64,000 nt of DNA, taken from NCBI GenBank assembly GCA_030018355.1, contig JASEFN010000003.1:147939-211938 (forward strand), given 5' to 3'. Numbering within the stretch: position 1 is the stretch's first letter; the number at the start of each line of letters is the position of its first letter. Source of the DNA: Caldisericia bacterium (GTDB lineage Bacteria > Caldisericota > Caldisericia > B22-G15). Both the position numbers and the translations under genes were made by a program. The notes under the pieces are model-generated. The model searched no databases and was not told where the DNA came from. It saw nothing but the letters and a program-made list of their open reading frames with translations. Of the stretch, positions 9,001 through 15,534 are shown piece by piece.

Positions 9001-10670
9001 AATTTCAAACTGAAAAGACATTAATAAGTGATTTTGTTTTACAATACACATCACCAAGAAGTGTGTTAAGTACAATTGATTTATCAAGAATTTTCATTTC
9101 TTTTGATGGAACAAACTTATCTTTTAAAATTGAAACATATAATTTAATAACTGATCCTTTTAAAACAGGATTTTTTGTAAGAATGGATATAGATAATAAT
9201 CCAGATACAGGCGTTCCAAGATATCCATATGGAGGTAATGGTGAAGATTTTTCAATTTATGTTGGTGGCTATCAAGGAAAATTAACTTCATTTATTTTAA
9301 AATGGAAAGATACAAAATGGGAAACTGTTGAAGAAAATAAAAATTTTGTTTTTAATAAAAATACAAACTTTGTTATAGTTACAGTTCAAATTTCAAAAAT
9401 TGGAAATCCAAAGGATATAAATTACTGGGTAGGCTCTACAGATGATACTGTAAAATTTACTATAGTTGATAGTGCACCAACTGAGACATACTTTTTAACT
9501 TATCATCTTGTTGGTAAAAAGGGTTGGATAAAGCAATTTGAAGATAAAGATGAAGGTTATATTTATGATCTTAAAGCAACTTATATGAAACATGATGAAA
9601 AAAATGTTTATTTTAAGATAGAAACATATAGAGCATGGAAAGATATTTTAAGTGAAAAAGCCTTAGTTCAAATAAACATTGATTCTGATCAAAATTCATT
9701 AACTGGTAAGCCTTCATCTGAGGGTATGGGAGAAGATTTTCTTATCCACATTGGAACTTTTTCTGATGAAGATGGAATATTTTGTCAACTTTGGATTTGG
9801 GAAGAAGATGGTTGGTATTTTTATGAAGAATTAAAGGATTTTAAAATTGAGAATAATTCTAATATTATTGAGGTTAAATTACCTCTTGAATTGATAGGAT
9901 TTCCAAAAAAGTTTAACTATTGGGTTGGAGTTGGAACTTGGTTAGATGAAAACCAATTTGACTATTATCCTAATGATGATGATCCAAATTACTATATGGA
10001 ATATGATACAACTAAAGTTATTTTAGAAGATGCTTTAGAGTTAACTGTTGATATACCAGATAATCTTGTAACAGATAAAGAATCTCTTCTTGTAAAAGGA
10101 AAAACAAACAAAGACGCAAAAGTAACAATTAATGATGTAGAAGTTCTTGTTTCAAGTAGTGGATATTTTGCTAAAGTTGTTAATTTAAAACAAGGTGAAA
10201 ATTTGATAGTTGTCAGAGCTTTTGACTCTGCTGGTAATTCAAAAGAGATTAAAAGGAAGGTTATTTTATCAAAAAGTGTCTCAAATAAAGTAACAATAGA
10301 GCTATTTGTTGGAAAGAAGATAGCAAAAATTAATGGAATACAAAAAGAAATTGACGCACCACCATTTATAAAAGATGGGAGGACATTAGTACCTATAAGA
10401 TTTATTGCTGAAGCATTTGGTGCAGAAGTTCAGTGGGACTCTTCAACAAAAACAGTAAGAATTTATTTGTCTTCAAAGAATATAAAAATAATACTCCAGA
10501 TTAATAATAAAATTTCTTATGTTAATGATCAAAAAATTATTTTAGATGTACCACCCCTTATAAAAGATGGAAGAACTTTTGTACCAATAAGATTTATTGC
10601 TGAAAGTTTTGGAGCAGAAGTGAGTTGGGATGGTAATGAAAAGAAAATAACTATAATTTATTCTTCATAA
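6048..10670 (+). CDS. Giant secreted C25-family (gingipain-like) cysteine protease with stalk domains
   Basis: A 1540-residue exported protein with a signal peptide (residues 1-22). Residues about 200-600 are the caspase-fold C25 peptidase: catalytic His447 in SWMGHGNWDS and Cys500 in FSTSCLN. Next come two SbsA-type Ig-like domains (about 616-720 and 887-985: YPxNxxxxVPxNxxIxVKF), interleaved with three copies of a ~150-residue module (from about 723, 993 and 1158) sharing DKDEG, a GNGEDF/Y-type motif and, in the first and third copies, FDYYPNDDDP. An Ig-like segment (about 1330-1410) precedes two PF07833 stalk domains (about 1414-1540, each with PPxIKDGRTxVPIRFIAE). Likely a surface protease feeding peptide catabolism. 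A GGAGG site precedes the ATG; it is monocistronic, facing the SRP RNA gene. Confidence 0.85.
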   Translation: MIKNILIFITILILLFPISTFGFEENIIRLSFSNEKYELYFEDDFVIPFVDGYNNIDSFSNKCFPKKNIKVLLPPNTKLLSYKILNLSLERVKGKFKLKEGEKPYLIGTHEEFTTNKDDFRIDKPIFLLSENNFRGIRFLTFSVYPFLYDDGNLIFVKSFDIEIYYTQDKSDEKVYEIEESDFINYQSIYSYYKNLISKESYDYLIITIDSAYKLLEEHKNYLESKGLKVKLVKLSSITSQKITPEILRNYIKDEYNKNGFKYLLIVGSPNSIPMKILYAGEANEDYETKFIPSDFYYADLTGDWDSNRDGLYGEPGKDKIDLTPEISVGRIPFDTEMEIKIVLLKTRVFMDKSYEENKKRILFLGAFWHFQNEENRFKVDGDGGYVNNLIYEMFLKNKGFIRKNLNELEGLAITKVRDITDDQINESNFIEYVNEFNPGIVSWMGHGNWDSTARKIWAVDYDYNGYPTSDEIRWDDFVSNSMVSEFDPKNPSIYFSTSCLNLYPEKDSLAKNMLTLGNGVAFIGNSRSSWYFPNLTYEPFEKNPSMYYMNATFLNFLSSNDSVGVALNKSYISYYKNFWDWDIDLNKVIAHNIYCLNLFGEPILSLTSFSEKISNPKIISTYPSNNQSDVPTNIDIIVKFDRNIDKRTVTSTNFIVQEETKTLQGNLIYNDLDFSIIFKPLTELKKGTLYTVTIKKSIKDNFGNSLENDYSFSFRTISQTQDFVVVFYDKDEGNKIDLKSASISNQKDYLIFKINSYRNWGDPETQFRILIYLEVDNDPNTGWTKENNGNGEDYLIWLGTYEGKFYSDINSYDKTKKTWIKLEDLESNIPKNSNEATVKVPKKYFKLNRFGFWVGLRDVKSEEFDYYPNDDDPEYYVYYDLTSKPTKLEILDYYPKNLSTVPINTEIFVKFSNNLIESTLNQNTFYVKKGDRLVSGKIVYEKESYIVRFIPDTLLEEGASYKVFVSKNITDLNGNNLLSDFTFEFQTEKTLISDFVLQYTSPRSVLSTIDLSRIFISFDGTNLSFKIETYNLITDPFKTGFFVRMDIDNNPDTGVPRYPYGGNGEDFSIYVGGYQGKLTSFILKWKDTKWETVEENKNFVFNKNTNFVIVTVQISKIGNPKDINYWVGSTDDTVKFTIVDSAPTETYFLTYHLVGKKGWIKQFEDKDEGYIYDLKATYMKHDEKNVYFKIETYRAWKDILSEKALVQINIDSDQNSLTGKPSSEGMGEDFLIHIGTFSDEDGIFCQLWIWEEDGWYFYEELKDFKIENNSNIIEVKLPLELIGFPKKFNYWVGVGTWLDENQFDYYPNDDDPNYYMEYDTTKVILEDALELTVDIPDNLVTDKESLLVKGKTNKDAKVTINDVEVLVSSSGYFAKVVNLKQGENLIVVRAFDSAGNSKEIKRKVILSKSVSNKVTIELFVGKKIAKINGIQKEIDAPPFIKDGRTLVPIRFIAEAFGAEVQWDSSTKTVRIYLSSKNIKIILQINNKISYVNDQKIILDVPPLIKDGRTFVPIRFIAESFGAEVSWDGNEKKITIIYSS

Positions 10671-10678
10671 AAATAAAA

Positions 10679-10947
10679 GGGTGTGCACCTTCCTACGATA
10701 CACCCTTCCTCAGGTCTTCCTCAACCAGAAAATCCAGAAAGATTTATGAGGGAACATCCTGAGAATCACTTACCGTTGCTTCCTCCCGGACCTGGCGGGG
10801 TTTGTGACCTCAAGATTTCCTCATTTCCTTCCTTCATCTTTTCCAGTTGAGGACCTTCTGAAAAAGGATGCACCTTCAGAAGGAATTCAGCCCCACTAAG
10901 CGGGTTGTGGGTTACAGGGCACCGCTATCTCCCCGCCTAGCACACCC
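10679..10947 (-). ncRNA. ffs: Signal recognition particle RNA, large bacterial form (Alu + S domains)
   Basis: Reading the minus strand, the 5' end GGGTGTGC pairs with the 3' end GCACACCC, closing a ~269-nt RNA. The apical S-domain motif CCAGGTCCGGGAGGAAGCA is the Ffh-binding consensus. The 5' part (GGCGGGGAGATAGCGGTGCCCTGTAA) is the Alu-domain fold found in Bacillus-type scRNA and in Thermotogales, not in the short 4.5S form. The gene is a conspicuous GC-rich island in an AT-rich genome. The terminal helix followed by TTTTATTTTT on the minus strand can serve as its own terminator. Confidence 0.96.
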
Positions 10948-10955
10948 TATATAAA

Positions 10956-10964
10956 ATTATAACA
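10956..10964 (-). promoter_or_regulatory. Extended -10 promoter of the SRP RNA gene
   Basis: The minus strand has TGTTATAAT (TGnTATAAT) with its last base 8 nt before the first G of the SRP RNA, the right distance for a start site at 10947. No clear -35 box. Confidence 0.6.
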
Positions 10965-10985
10965 TTATAATTTAAAATTAAATTA

Positions 10986-11585
10986 ATGGAGATATTAATC
11001 ATAAAAAATGGAGATATTAAATATAAAGAAGATTTTGCAAATTTGATAATTTATACAGGAAAAGATCTCTTTTATACAATATTTGGAGACAAAGCGAAAG
11101 AGATTCTTAAACAACTTTATACTTTAAAAAATAATCAATTTAGTTATGAGTTAACAAACTTTGCAATATATAATAATAAAATTGCAGGAATGGTTCTATC
11201 ATATTCATATGATGATTTAATGAAAACATCACTTAATACAGGTTTATTATTGATAAAAATAATGAAATTTGATTTTTTTATAAATTTAATAAAATTTATA
11301 AAGTCATTCACAAAACTAAGCATTGTAAATAAAGATGAGTATTATATAAGTAATATTGCTGTATATCCAGAATTTAGAGGATTAGGTATCGGAAAGTCAC
11401 TTTTATTTTATACTGAACGATTAGCAAAAGATAAAAATTTAAAAAAACTTTCTTTAGATGTTGAAAGAGAAAACATTTCTGCTATTGAAATATATAAAAA
11501 ATTTGGTTTTAAAATAGTAAAAGAATTTGAGATAAATTTTTCAAATAAAAAATTTTATTTTTATAAAATGGAAAAAAGTTTATAA
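10986..11585 (+). CDS. GNAT-family N-acetyltransferase
   Basis: A 199-residue protein with a C-terminal GNAT fold. Motif A is ISNIAVYPEFRGLGIGKSLL (R-G-L-G-I-G acetyl-CoA loop) near residue 120-140, followed by the motif B pattern NISAIEIYKKFGFK. This resembles RimI-type or small-molecule acetyltransferases; the substrate cannot be inferred. It is divergent from the SRP RNA and followed by the PadR operon under its own promoter. No Shine-Dalgarno is seen; a TATAAT lies 14 nt before the ATG, so any leader must be only a few bases long. Confidence 0.85.
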   Translation: MEILIIKNGDIKYKEDFANLIIYTGKDLFYTIFGDKAKEILKQLYTLKNNQFSYELTNFAIYNNKIAGMVLSYSYDDLMKTSLNTGLLLIKIMKFDFFINLIKFIKSFTKLSIVNKDEYYISNIAVYPEFRGLGIGKSLLFYTERLAKDKNLKKLSLDVERENISAIEIYKKFGFKIVKEFEINFSNKKFYFYKMEKSL

Positions 11586-11597
11586 TTTTTAATACTC

Positions 11598-11626
11598 TTG
11601 ACAAATTTTAAATCTATATTTATAAT
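11598..11626 (+). promoter_or_regulatory. Consensus sigma-A promoter of the padR operon
   Basis: TTGACA at 11598-11603 and TATAAT at 11621-11626 with an exact 17-nt spacer, both boxes perfect. The start site is predicted near 11633, inside the inverted repeat described next. Confidence 0.85.
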
Positions 11627-11649
11627 ATATATAAAAATTTTATATATAT
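11625..11649. promoter_or_regulatory. Probable PadR operator (12-bp inverted repeat)
   Basis: Arms ATATATATAAAA (11625-11636) and TTTTATATATAT (11638-11649) are perfectly complementary around one central base. The element overlaps the end of the -10 box and the predicted start site, where a bound repressor would block transcription. PadR proteins commonly repress their own operon through such inverted repeats; assignment to this PadR is inference. Low-complexity AT sequence makes chance palindromes more likely. Confidence 0.5.
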
Positions 11650-11658
11650 GAGGTTTTC

Positions 11659-12033
11659 ATGAAAAGAGGTTTTTGTTTTAAAGGATTGCCTTTTTCAAGT
11701 GGTTTTTGGTTGAAAGCGTGGATTTTAATAATTTTAGGCAAAAGATGTCTTCACGGTTATGAAATTATGAATAAATTAAATTCTATTTTCCCAGAATTTT
11801 TTATTTGTAAAGGACCCTCACATATGGGAGGAGGCTATAGAATTTTAAGAATGTTAGAAGAAGAAGGTTTAATTGAATCAAAATGGGAAACTCAAGAGAG
11901 TGGCCCCCCAAAAAGAGTCTACTGGTTAACTGAAAATGGTGAAAAATTAAGAGAAAGGGTTATTAAAGATATCGAAAAAAATATAGAAATTTTAAATAAA
12001 TTGTTAGAATTTTCAAAAGAAGAGGAGGTGTAA
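11659..12033 (+). CDS. PadR-family transcriptional regulator
   Basis: A 124-residue winged-helix regulator. LHGYEIMNKL and GGYRILRMLEEEGLIESKW match the recognition helix and wing of PadR (the usual pattern is YGYEI...LYPALRRLEEEGLI), and RVYWLTENGEKLRERV is the family's typical R-xYxLTxxG motif, leading into a C-terminal dimerisation helix. It heads a plus-strand cluster with a small coiled-coil protein, a NifX-like protein and permeases. A perfect promoter overlapped by an inverted repeat lies just upstream, suggesting autorepression. The ligand is unknown. Confidence 0.9.
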   Translation: MKRGFCFKGLPFSSGFWLKAWILIILGKRCLHGYEIMNKLNSIFPEFFICKGPSHMGGGYRILRMLEEEGLIESKWETQESGPPKRVYWLTENGEKLRERVIKDIEKNIEILNKLLEFSKEEEV

Positions 12034-12036
12034 GAT

Positions 12037-12258
12037 ATGAGAAGATGGTTTAGAAGACATTGTTTCTATTTTGGTTTTCCACCATTTGGTTTTTATGGAA
12101 GGTTTGGATTTGGTTTAGGACCATGGTGGCATCATAGAATGAGTAGAGAGGAAGAAAAAGAGTATCTTGAAGATTTAAAAGAGTATCTTGAGGAATTAAG
12201 GGAAGATATTGAGAAAGAGTTAGAAGAGATTAAGAAAAGATTAGAAGAGTTAAAGTAA
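12037..12258 (+). CDS. Small aromatic-rich/coiled-coil protein (DUF5320-like)
   Basis: A 73-residue protein in two parts. Residues 1-34 are rich in Phe, Gly, Arg, Trp and His (FYFGFPPFGFYGRFGFG, then GPWWHH). Residues 35-73 form a highly charged coiled coil ending EIEKRLEELK-style, much like the C-terminus of DUF5320 proteins, which are often encoded beside NifB/NifX-like proteins. A GAGGAGGTG ribosome-binding site lies 3 bases after padR. The family link is by pattern and context only; function unknown, possibly metal- or partner-binding. Confidence 0.7.
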   Translation: MRRWFRRHCFYFGFPPFGFYGRFGFGLGPWWHHRMSREEEKEYLEDLKEYLEELREDIEKELEEIKKRLEELK

Positions 12259-12286
12259 AAAATAACTTTAAAAGGAGGTTTTATAT

Positions 12287-12655
12287 ATGAAAATTGCAGT
12301 TGCATCTAATGATGGAAAAATTATTTCATCTCATTTTGGTAGAACAAGAGGTTTTGTAATTTTTGAAATAGAGGGAAATGAGATTAAAAAAAGAGAATAT
12401 TTACCTAACACCTTTACAGGACATCATGGAGGAATTCATAATAGGGGATTGCATCACTTTGATACTCATTCAGCAATAATTGAAGCACTAAAAGATGTGA
12501 ATATTGTTATATCTCATGGTATGGGGAGAAGATTATATGATGATTTAAAAAATGCTGGAATTGATGTTTATGTTTGTAATGAAACCAATGTTGATGAAGC
12601 AATTAAACTATTTTTAGATGGTAAATTAACAAATGTAGAAGATTTGTTACATTAG
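12287..12655 (+). CDS. NifX/NifB-type dinitrogenase iron-molybdenum cofactor domain protein
   Basis: A 122-residue single-domain protein of the PF02579 family: MKIAVASNDGKIISSHFGRTRGFVIFEI is the classic opening, and the rest (VNIVISHGMGRRLYDDLKNAGIDVYVC) completes the RNase H-like fold. A His-rich insertion GHHGGIHNRGLHHFD around residues 47-63 may bind metal. No nitrogenase genes are present; stand-alone members in anaerobes are thought to handle iron-sulfur or molybdenum species. AAAGGAGG ribosome-binding site; same operon as padR. Confidence 0.9.
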   Translation: MKIAVASNDGKIISSHFGRTRGFVIFEIEGNEIKKREYLPNTFTGHHGGIHNRGLHHFDTHSAIIEALKDVNIVISHGMGRRLYDDLKNAGIDVYVCNETNVDEAIKLFLDGKLTNVEDLLH

Positions 12656-12701
12656 AGTGAGGTTAAGTTATGGATATTGGTAATTATTATATAATTAATT
12701 C

Positions 12702-12725
12702 CATTTAAAGAGATCTCTTTAAATG
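12702..12725. repeat. Perfect 24-bp palindrome at the permease frameshift
   Basis: The sequence is CATTTAAAGAGA followed directly by TCTCTTTAAATG, a perfect 24-bp palindrome with no spacer. It lies 32 bases before the ATG of the surviving permease reading frame and covers the point where the frame breaks. It could be an operator, a cruciform-prone mutation site, or coincidence. Confidence 0.7.
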
Positions 12726-12757
12726 TTTTACCAGTAATATTCTTCATTTTTGTAATT

Positions 12758-13087
12758 ATGGGTTTAATTACTGTTTTTGTTTCAAAAGAAACAATTGCTA
12801 ATTTACTTGGTTCAAAAAGTGGAATTCAAGGAATATTATTAGGTGAAATAATTGGAGCGGTTGCATTAATTCAACCATCTGCTGTTTATCCATTCTCTGG
12901 AACTCTATTAAATAAAGGAGCAAGTTATGCTGTGTTATATGCTTTTATCGGAACTGCAATTCTTATTGGTGTTTCAACATTACCAGCAGAAATAAAATTT
13001 TTAGGAAAGAAATTTACTTTGATAAGAAACTTGTTAACTTTTTTACTAATATTTATTTTTTCCCTTTTTATACATTTAATTATGTGA
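12758..13087 (+). CDS. YraQ/DUF318-type permease, first half (5' end frameshifted)
   Basis: The open frame encodes 109 residues with about three hydrophobic segments and the conserved pair GEIIGAVALIQPSAVYPFSGTLLNKGASYA...GTAILIGVSTLPAEIKFLGKKFTLIRN, typical of half-size PF03773 permeases. The real start is probably ATG 12670 (MDIGNYYIINSI...), but that frame ends at TAA 12706. Removing one T from CATTTAAAG would join it to the open frame through KEISLNVLPVIFFIFVIMGL. So the gene is either a recent frameshift mutant, a sequencing indel, or is recoded. Its partner at 13136 is broken in the same way. Probably moves a metal or small anion; substrate unknown. Confidence 0.6.
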   Translation: MGLITVFVSKETIANLLGSKSGIQGILLGEIIGAVALIQPSAVYPFSGTLLNKGASYAVLYAFIGTAILIGVSTLPAEIKFLGKKFTLIRNLLTFLLIFIFSLFIHLIM

Positions 13088-13135
13088 AGGAGATAAAAAT
13101 GAAAAAAACTTATTAAAGAAGCAATAATATATATT

Positions 13136-13612
13136 TTGATAGGTTTAGCAATCTGGGGTATTACTTTCTTAATATCCAAATCAAAAGGAGTTGAAATTGG
13201 AAAGATTGTTTATAATACATTTGCTCAAACAATTAAAATTATAATTTCTGTTTTTATATTTATAAGCCTTATTACTGTATGGCTTAATCCCGAACAAATT
13301 GCAAAACATTTTGGAAAAGAGGCAGGTTGGAAAAGATTTTTCATAGCATCAACTATCCCTATGTTTCTAGGAGGTTCTCTTTTTACAATTTTTCCACTTA
13401 TTGGGACTTTAATTGACAATGGAATTTCATATGGAGTAGCATTGGCATTTATAACAAGTTGGTCAGCAAAAATACCAATTATTCCTCTTGAGATCCACTT
13501 TTTAGGTTTAAAATTTGCAATAATTCGTACTCTTTTAGTTATACCAACAGCATTTATAATTGGATATTTAGGTGAAATAATTTTTGAAAAGATGGAAAAA
13601 AGAAAAAAATAA
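13136..13612 (+). CDS. YraQ/DUF318-type permease, second half (5' end frameshifted at poly-A)
   Basis: The open frame (TTG start, 158 residues) has about four membrane segments and again the family's P-G-G...G..I..GISYGVALAFITSWSAKIPIIPLEIHFLGLKFAIIRTL pattern. The true start is likely ATG 13099, which has a good GAAGGAGAT ribosome-binding site, but it reads MKKTY-stop. Deleting one A from the A7 run after the ATG restores MKKLIKEAIIYILIGLAIWG in frame. Poly-A slippage by RNA polymerase could produce functional mRNA; otherwise the gene is broken or the read has an indel. Together with the previous gene it would form one permease. Confidence 0.65.
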   Translation: MIGLAIWGITFLISKSKGVEIGKIVYNTFAQTIKIIISVFIFISLITVWLNPEQIAKHFGKEAGWKRFFIASTIPMFLGGSLFTIFPLIGTLIDNGISYGVALAFITSWSAKIPIIPLEIHFLGLKFAIIRTLLVIPTAFIIGYLGEIIFEKMEKRKK

Positions 13613-13646
13613 AGAGGATAATAACAATAACAAAAAAGAATAAATT

Positions 13647-13662
13647 TGTTATAATTGTAACA
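13647..13662 (+). promoter_or_regulatory. Extended -10 promoter inside an inverted repeat
   Basis: TGTTATAATTGTAACA combines an extended -10 element (TGTTATAAT) with an inverted repeat (TGTTA/TAACA, 6-nt spacer). It lies about 50 nt before the ACR3/BASS-like gene and could be both its promoter and an operator. No -35 box was recognised. Confidence 0.4.
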
Positions 13663-13712
13663 TCTTTTTTGATAAGAAAAACACGCTTTTATAAATATAA
13701 GAGGTAAAAGTG

Positions 13713-14699
13713 ATGGAGAAATTAAGTAAAGATCTAAGTTTATTAGATAAATTACAACCAGTTTTTTTAATTACCTCAATTATAATAGGATTAATAATAA
13801 GTAAAATATTTCCTTCCTTCTCTTCTAAACTTGTACCCATTGTCTCTATAGGAATATTTTTAGTTATTTTACTCATTATGATTTCTGTTGATATTAAAGG
13901 TATATTAAATTCTTTTAAGAAGTGGAATGTTATTTTAATTGCCATTATAATAAACTTTTTATTTACCCCATTTTTTGCTAATTTTTTAGGGATAGTTTTC
14001 TTAAAGAATGACCCTGGAATTCATGTAGGATTAATATTATATTTAATAACTCCATGTATTGGTTGGTATCTTGTTTTTACAGAACTTGCAGATGGAAATG
14101 TTGAACTTGGAATTGTTATGTTGGCATGGAATATTATTCTTCAACTTGCACTTATACCAGTTTATATGTGGATATTTACAAGAAAAGTTGTAGGATTAGA
14201 TATTGCCTCAATTTTATATAGTGTTGGTATATTCTTATTTATTCCATTCATCCTTTCGAGAATTTTAAAAGGTATTATTATAAAAAAATATGAAACAATT
14301 GAGTCTTTCTCAGAAAAATTTAAAATTTCATACTTAAAAACAATAATTCTTGGTATAGTTATAATCTCAATGTTTGCTTCTCAGGGAGAGATTCTTTTTC
14401 AAAATCCTTTAATAGTAGTTAAGATGATTTTACCAGGTTTAGTTTACTTTATCACAATTTTTATTATTGCTCTTTTAGTTGGAATAATATTTAATCTTAG
14501 ATATAAAGATATTGCACTTCTATCTTTTACATTATCTGCAAGAAATTCAGAAGCATCTTTAGCAATAGCAGTTTCTGCATTCACAAATCCTCTTATTCCT
14601 TTAACAGTTGTAATTGGGCCAAGCATTGAACTTCCCATTTTGATTCTTATTTTGAATATTTTAAAAATAATTAAGAGAAAAGGAGTATATAAAAATTGA
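13713..14699 (+). CDS. ACR3/bile-acid-sodium-symporter-superfamily transporter (arsenite-efflux-like)
   Basis: About 328 residues with roughly ten membrane helices. LDKLQPVFLITSIIIGLIISKIFP at the start and ITPCIGWYLVFTELADGNVELGI with the conserved membrane Cys, plus ALLSFTLSARNSEASLAIAVSAF, match the ACR3/BASS superfamily, closest to the 'arsenic resistance protein' subgroup. Substrate is inferred only; an ArsC-type reductase is encoded 18 kb away. The ATG at 13713 fits the GAGG site better (8 nt) than the GTG at 13710. Followed 6 bases later by a metallo-beta-lactamase gene. Confidence 0.75.
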   Translation: MEKLSKDLSLLDKLQPVFLITSIIIGLIISKIFPSFSSKLVPIVSIGIFLVILLIMISVDIKGILNSFKKWNVILIAIIINFLFTPFFANFLGIVFLKNDPGIHVGLILYLITPCIGWYLVFTELADGNVELGIVMLAWNIILQLALIPVYMWIFTRKVVGLDIASILYSVGIFLFIPFILSRILKGIIIKKYETIESFSEKFKISYLKTIILGIVIISMFASQGEILFQNPLIVVKMILPGLVYFITIFIIALLVGIIFNLRYKDIALLSFTLSARNSEASLAIAVSAFTNPLIPLTVVIGPSIELPILILILNILKIIKRKGVYKN

Positions 14700-14705
14700 T
14701 TTAGA

Positions 14706-15464
14706 ATGATAGAAATATCAATTTTATGTAATGATAAAGCAAAAGAAGATTTTTATTCTGAACATGGATTTTCAGTATTAATAAAAAGGGAAAATTATAA
14801 ATTAATTTTTGATACTGGAACTACAGATATTTTTATTAAAAATCTTAATAAATTAAATGAAGACATAAATAATATTAGTGATTTTGTTATAAGTCATGGC
14901 CACTATGATCATTTAGGAGGAGTAAGAGAACTATCTAAATTTAATAAAAATTTTAATATATATGTAAGAGAAGAGATATTTATTCCAAAATATTCTAAAG
15001 AGAGCTATGTATGGAGGTATAAAGAAAAATTTAAAAATAACTTAAATTTTAAATTTATAAAAGATGACATATACGAAATTTTTCCAAATATTTTTATTTT
15101 TGGACCTTCTCCTATGGAAAATAACTTTGAATTTAATGACTATTTTAATGAAGAGATAAGTCTTGCTATAGATGAAGAAGGTTTAATTATAATAACTGGT
15201 TGTGCTCATAGAGGAATTGTAAATATTGTAAATCATGCAATTAATATTTTTAAAAAAAATATAAAGATTGTAATGGGTGGTTTTCATCTTTATAATGCCT
15301 CCAAAGAAAAATTGGAAAATATTGTTAAATTTTTTAATAGTATAAACATTAAAATTTTGATTCCCTGTCATTGTACAGGAGATAGAGCGGTTTTATTTTT
15401 TAAAAACAAATTTAATGGTGAATTAAAAGAGTGTTTAGCAGGTGATATATTAATTTTTTATTAA
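14706..15464 (+). CDS. Metallo-beta-lactamase-fold hydrolase (MptA/'dihydropterin synthase'-like subgroup)
   Basis: A 252-residue protein with SHGHYDHLGG (HxHxDH zinc motif) near residue 63, the second zinc motif TGCAHRG near 165, and GGFHL plus CHCTG near the C-terminus. This matches the MBL subgroup often annotated as 7,8-dihydropterin-6-methyl-4-(ribofuranosyl)aminobenzene-5'-phosphate synthase; that activity is not established for bacterial members. It starts 6 bases after the transporter stop without a ribosome-binding site, so it is probably coupled to it. Confidence 0.85.
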   Translation: MIEISILCNDKAKEDFYSEHGFSVLIKRENYKLIFDTGTTDIFIKNLNKLNEDINNISDFVISHGHYDHLGGVRELSKFNKNFNIYVREEIFIPKYSKESYVWRYKEKFKNNLNFKFIKDDIYEIFPNIFIFGPSPMENNFEFNDYFNEEISLAIDEEGLIIITGCAHRGIVNIVNHAINIFKKNIKIVMGGFHLYNASKEKLENIVKFFNSINIKILIPCHCTGDRAVLFFKNKFNGELKECLAGDILIFY

Positions 15465-15534
15465 AAAGATCTTTAAATTTTAGTTCAGGATTGTATTACT
15501 TTGGTATTTAGAGCAATAATAGTTATTATGTAAA

